From positions 1-56,384 of the forward strand of contig CANTDX010000018.1 of assembly GCA_947652615.1 (NCBI GenBank): DNA of 56,384 bases, read 5' to 3'. This document shows, piece by piece, positions 53,260-56,384 of the stretch. This DNA is from an uncultured Dorea sp. Lineage in GTDB: Bacteria; Bacillota; Clostridia; Lachnospirales; Lachnospiraceae. Each line of letters opens with the position of its first letter. Within the stretch, counting starts at the first letter, position 1. The position numbers and the translations under genes were made by a program. The notes under the pieces are model-generated. The model was not told the origin of the DNA and did not search any database. It saw nothing but the letters and a program-made list of their open reading frames with translations.

Positions 53260-53970
53260 TTAACATGCGTCATCACCGCCTTTTGCCGGGAATCTTCTCT
53301 TCCCCGTGACGATACGCCCGTCCTCAATGCGGATCACCCTGTCGCAGGTCTGCGCGATCGCTTCATTGTGGGTCACCATAAGAATCGTCTGCTTATACTT
53401 TCTGCTGCTTGCCTTCAGCAATCCCATCACCTCAATGGTTGTGGCCGAATCAAGATTGCCCGTCGGTTCGTCGCAAAGCAACATATGAGGCTTGTTCACA
53501 AGCGCCCTTGCGATCGCTACCCGCTGCTGCTGCCCTCCTGACAACTCATTGGGATATTTCCCGCGCTTCTCCCAGATACCAAGCTCCCGCAGCAATTCCT
53601 CGATATATTCCCGGTTGATATGCTTTCCCCTGTCAAATGTCACCGGAAGCGCCACGTTATCATACACGTTCAGCACCGGCATCAGACTGTAATTCTGAAA
53701 CACAAAACCGATATTCCTTCTGCGGAATATGGTAAGCTCCTTCCTCGAAAGCGAACCGATCTCTCTGTTTTTAACGAAGATCTCCCCTTTCGTCGGATTG
53801 TCCAGGCCGCCGATCAGATTGAGCAGCGTAGACTTGCCTGAACCGGAGGTTCCTACAATGGCGGCAAATTCACCTTCCTCCACCTGAAGGCTGATATCCT
53901 TCAGCGCATTTACCTGATTCTCCCTTTCTCCGTATATTTTTTCTACATGCCGCAGCTCTAATATACTCAT
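53260..53970 (-). CDS. ABC transporter ATPase, MacB/LolD type (module 4)
   Basis: A 236-residue ATPase: Walker A GTSGSGKST, Q-loop VFQNYSLMPVLNVYDN, signature SGGQQQRVAIARA, Walker B MLLCDEPTGNLD and H-loop VTHNEAIA. It closely resembles the module 3 ATPase (shared GTSGSGK, FRRRNIGFVFQ and SGGQQQR stretches). AAAAGGAGTG precedes the ATG. Its promoter region (54007-54040) contains paired hexamers with the same spacing as in modules 1 and 3. Confidence 0.94.
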   Translation of the reverse strand: MSILELRHVEKIYGERENQVNALKDISLQVEEGEFAAIVGTSGSGKSTLLNLIGGLDNPTKGEIFVKNREIGSLSRKELTIFRRRNIGFVFQNYSLMPVLNVYDNVALPVTFDRGKHINREYIEELLRELGIWEKRGKYPNELSGGQQQRVAIARALVNKPHMLLCDEPTGNLDSATTIEVMGLLKASSRKYKQTILMVTHNEAIAQTCDRVIRIEDGRIVTGKRRFPAKGGDDAC

Positions 53971-54006
53971 CCGTCATCACTCCTTTTCCTGATACGTTTG
54001 TCTAGC

Positions 54007-54040
54007 AGTATAACTGCCGTATCTTGCAATTTCTTTACAA
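54007..54040 (-). promoter_or_regulatory. Paired-hexamer promoter for the module 4 transporter
   Basis: On the reverse strand TTGTAA (54035-54040), 5 bp, TTGCAA (54024-54029), 11 bp, TATACT (54007-54012). The geometry is identical to the module 3 promoter, and no -35 lies at 17 bp. Confidence 0.6.
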
Positions 54041-54048
54041 ACGGATGG

Positions 54049-54954
54049 TCAGTTCTTACAGTTTTGTAAGAACACAGAAAAGCAGCTCCCTTCCCCATAC
54101 TCAGAATCTACCGTCATGTATCCCTTCTCCTTTTCCAGGATCAGATTGGCCAGATAGAGGCCAATGCCGGAGCCTTCCGCATCTTGTACTTCCGGACTCC
54201 TGTAAAACCGTTTAAATATATCCGTCAGCTCTTCCCGGCGGATTCCTCTCCCGTTATCTGCGATCATAACTTCTGTATATAATTCATAGGAACGGACACG
54301 GATGGAAACCGATCCGCCTTTTGCCGTATATTTGACCGCATTTTCCAACAGATTGACAAATACTTCCGCCGTCCACTTCCGGTTGTGATACAGCTTCATA
54401 TCCTCAAACGGTTCCAGGATAAAATCGATCTTCTTGCTCTCCATCTTTTCATAGACCGTATCAACCGCATCCAGGATCGTCTGCCTGATCTGCGTATCTC
54501 TGACTTCAAAACCGTCAATATTCTGTTCCAGTTTTACCATCTTAGACAGAGATTCCACGATCCAGTTCAGCCTCTCCACCTGTCTGTGCATCTTACCGGC
54601 GAATTCTTCCCTCTGCCCCGGTTCGATCTTTCCTCTTCCCAATATATCCGCATAAAGCGAAAGATTGGCAAGGGGCGTTTTCAGCTGGTGGGACATATCG
54701 GACACCAGGCTTTTTACCTGTTCTTTTTCCTTCTCGGCGCTCTTGGCGTGATTGTCAAGCACCCTTTGTATCTGGTTGATCTTACTGACAAGGGCGGAAT
54801 ATTCCCCCTCCTCCACATCAGAATGAACAACCGTCTCCCTGCTTAACACACTGTCCAGCAGACGGTCGATCATACGGTAGGTCTTTCTCTTTTGGTAAAT
54901 GCAGCAGCCCGCCGACAGGCACAAAAGTACCGCCAAAATTTTCGTGATCCACAT
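54049..54954 (-). CDS. Sensor histidine kinase (module 4)
   Basis: A 301-residue kinase with one N-terminal membrane segment (residues ~4-20) and no extracellular domain. HisKA has H89 in MSHQLKTPLANLS; the HATPase domain shows NLLENAVKYT, DNGRGI and GSGIGLYLANL. The start at 54954 has AAGGAATAGAAGC upstream. A frame extending to 55047 would overlap the regulator gene and encode a repeat-derived stretch, so it is rejected. A 12-bp tandem repeat lies in the gap before the start. Its last codons form half of a 9-bp dyad (54052-54073). Confidence 0.92.
   Translation of the reverse strand: MWITKILAVLLCLSAGCCIYQKRKTYRMIDRLLDSVLSRETVVHSDVEEGEYSALVSKINQIQRVLDNHAKSAEKEKEQVKSLVSDMSHQLKTPLANLSLYADILGRGKIEPGQREEFAGKMHRQVERLNWIVESLSKMVKLEQNIDGFEVRDTQIRQTILDAVDTVYEKMESKKIDFILEPFEDMKLYHNRKWTAEVFVNLLENAVKYTAKGGSVSIRVRSYELYTEVMIADNGRGIRREELTDIFKRFYRSPEVQDAEGSGIGLYLANLILEKEKGYMTVDSEYGEGSCFSVFLQNCKN
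54052..54073. repeat. 9-bp inverted repeat at the module 4 kinase 3' end
   Basis: GTTCTTACA (54052-54060) and TGTAAGAAC (54065-54073) form a perfect dyad with a 4-nt loop over the final codons of the kinase gene. No T tract follows, so it may be an operator or a transcript-stability hairpin upstream of the transporter promoter. Confidence 0.5.
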
Positions 54955-54958
54955 GCTT

Positions 54959-54994
54959 CTATTCCTTATCCTATTCTTTATCCTATTCTTTCCA
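54959..54994. repeat. 12-bp tandem repeat, three units
   Basis: CTATTCCTTATC, CTATTCTTTATC and CTATTCTTTCCA lie head to tail between the stop codon of the module 4 regulator (TAG, 54983-54985) and the kinase ATG. The nearest unit also carries the kinase ribosome binding site. Confidence 0.7.
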
Positions 54995-55657
54995 GATATA
55001 TCCGATCCCGTGTACGGTTTTGATCCGTACCGGACTTGACGCATCATCTTCTATCTTGGTCCGAAGCCTGCTGATATTGACCGACACCGTATTGTTATCC
55101 ACGTATTTGCCGTCGCTGTCCCAGATCTTGTCTAAAATCTGTTCCTTAGAAAGAATATGGTTCTTATTCTCGATCAGATACAGAAGCAGGCGGTATTCTA
55201 ATTTGCTGAGCTTAACTTCCTCTCCGTGCCTGTATACTTTGCACATATCCTGATCGATAGTGACAGAACCGGAGACGATCTTCATCGTCTCTGATTTGTC
55301 TTGAAGGATCCTCTTCATTCTCGCCTTCAGCACGCCGAGAGAAAACGGCTTCGATACATAGTCATTGACTCCCAGCTCCAACGCCTTAATCTCATCCATC
55401 TCCGTATCGCGGGCAGTCAGCATGATCATCGGTATATTGCTGTAGCTGCGAACCTCTCTGCATAATTCAAAGCCTGTTCCGTCCGGCAGATTGCAGTCAA
55501 GAAGCACGATATCATAACAGCCCTTCGCGATCTCTCTTGATCCTTCCCTTTTCGTCCCGGCTTCCGCGACGTCATATCCGTCACCGGAAAAAGAGAAGGA
55601 TAGCCCTTCTCTTAAGTCGCTGTCATCTTCTATTATCAGTATTTTACATTTATCCAT
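54983..55657 (-). CDS. OmpR-family response regulator (module 4)
   Basis: A 224-residue regulator with receiver pocket E10/D11/D12, phospho-acceptor D54 (VLLDCNLPDGTG), the VSKPFS lysine and a winged-helix domain ending IKTVHGIGYIWKE. It starts 14 bp after the SEC-C gene stop, with AAGGAATTGAGGA upstream of the ATG, so it is probably cotranscribed with that gene. It should activate the transporter promoter at 54007-54040. It is the closest relative of the module 3 regulator within the window, as judged by eye. Confidence 0.93.
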   Translation of the reverse strand: MDKCKILIIEDDSDLREGLSFSFSGDGYDVAEAGTKREGSREIAKGCYDIVLLDCNLPDGTGFELCREVRSYSNIPMIMLTARDTEMDEIKALELGVNDYVSKPFSLGVLKARMKRILQDKSETMKIVSGSVTIDQDMCKVYRHGEEVKLSKLEYRLLLYLIENKNHILSKEQILDKIWDSDGKYVDNNTVSVNISRLRTKIEDDASSPVRIKTVHGIGYIWKE

Positions 55658-55671
55658 TCCTCAATTCCTTC

Positions 55672-56280
55672 TTAACCGCAGCCGTTCATATTTTTACGGC
55701 ACTGTGAAACAGCTTCTAAAAGTTCACAGTCTCCGTTCTTCTCTAATAACATCTGAAGAACCCCCATCCATTCTCTGCACTGATAATGGATAGAATGCTT
55801 TTCATCGTACTCTCGAAATGTCTTAATATCTTCCTTCTCTACCTTCTCTCCAAACTTCGCGAAAGCCTCCGACAGATAGATTCGTTTCCTGTTATCTGCC
55901 AATTCTTCTTCTTCCCTCCGCCACATCGGAATCGGGCGATGCCTCAAAGCCAGATAAAGCAGCTTGTCAATCTCAATACTCTCTGAATCAAAGAAATCCT
56001 CCAGATAGATTCTTCCTTCCTCCCGGTTACTGGCCGAGACAGGATAATACTTCAGCCATTTCTTCCTCTCCTGTTCTGATTCTGCCTGTACCTCATCTGT
56101 CAGCTCTTTGGGCTTGTTCAGGCAGCAATGCTTATATTTCTTCCCGCTCCCGCAAGGGCAAGGATCATTTCTCCCTATTTTAACCTTCTTTTGGGGTCTT
56201 TCATATTCCGCATTTACTGCAGAGATCAAAGCTTTCATATCTTTTTTGCTGAATTCTTTCTTCTTCGGCTGTTCAAACAT
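55672..56280 (-). CDS. SEC-C zinc-motif protein
   Basis: A 202-residue protein. The N-terminal region (~1-35) is basic and helical, followed by the SEC-C metal-binding motif [20 protein letters not shown] (residues ~40-60), known from the SecA C terminus. The rest is an acidic, helical region without an assigned domain. The SEC-C motif binds zinc or iron and often mediates contact with SecB, ribosomes or other partners. It is the first gene before the module 4 regulator. Its function is not known. Confidence 0.85.
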   Translation of the reverse strand: MFEQPKKKEFSKKDMKALISAVNAEYERPQKKVKIGRNDPCPCGSGKKYKHCCLNKPKELTDEVQAESEQERKKWLKYYPVSASNREEGRIYLEDFFDSESIEIDKLLYLALRHRPIPMWRREEEELADNRKRIYLSEAFAKFGEKVEKEDIKTFREYDEKHSIHYQCREWMGVLQMLLEKNGDCELLEAVSQCRKNMNGCG

Positions 56281-56384
56281 TGCCCATCCCCGCAGCAGAT
56301 CCGCCGCATTGATCGGAGTCTTACAGATATCCTCCTACTACAATATATTTATGGTTAATCTCCCTTACAGCCAGTAAGGAATTA

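Noticed and set aside
54955..55047. Longer N terminus for the module 4 kinase (starting MMRQ)
   Set aside because: It would overlap the regulator gene, read through the tandem repeat as KNRIKNRIRNR, and lacks a ribosome binding site; MWITK at 54954 has one.

Overview
The window reads as an ordinary chromosomal stretch of a low-to-mid G+C Gram-positive anaerobe, most likely a Lachnospiraceae (Clostridium scindens / Dorea / Faecalicatena-like). This rests on strong AGGAGG-type ribosome binding sites, a class B sortase, an L,D-transpeptidase, a choline-binding-like repeat protein, a possible Spo0A box and the predicted proteins. No 16S or other marker is present, so the family assignment is an inference. 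I see no rRNA, tRNA, CRISPR array, phage or transposase gene.

Layout. 1-435: 5' part of an AAA-ATPase-like gene cut by the window edge. 578-3947: response regulator, histidine kinase and a BcrA-type ABC exporter (module 1). 4141-8490: MATE exporter, sodium:solute symporter, and a receiver domain fused to a small alarmone synthetase. 8526-12885: DUF512 radical-SAM-like gene, der, plsY, gpsA. 13027-15730: an atypical PRPP synthetase facing an exported polysaccharide deacetylase. 15853-22620: a leuB-ilvD-ilvB-serC-serA operon. 22795-30932: sortase B, M23 peptidase, glgP, yajC, tgt and a large L,D-transpeptidase. 31150-32265: aroC. 32300-41945: a WYL regulator followed by a YdjG/YdjH/YdjI-like membrane-stress set that runs into a second RR-HK-ABC module, whose permease is broken by an in-frame TGA. 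42037-43563: two tiny genes and a BspA-like LRR protein. 43691-49253: TfoX-N protein with module 3. 49386-50507: DUF362 ferredoxin-like protein. 50612-56280: SEC-C protein with module 4.

The theme is envelope sensing and defence. Four separate two-component/ABC-exporter modules lie on the same strand. In each, the RR-HK pair is upstream and the transporter pair has its own promoter in the short gap after the kinase gene. All four gaps show the same geometry: A/T-rich hexamers about one helical turn apart, the nearer one exactly 11 bp from a -10 box, and no conventional -35. This suggests direct activation of each transporter by its OmpR-type regulator.

The most unusual items are: (i) the receiver-alarmone synthetase fusion, with all recognisable phosphorylation and synthetase residues intact and a near-perfect 0A box upstream; (ii) the WYL-YdjGHI-TCS-ABC run, with a dyad operator between WYL and ydjG; (iii) two genes (ABC permease and sortase B) where coding-like sequence continues in frame after a TGA; (iv) an isolated 18-bp perfect palindrome ending in GGGGACA.
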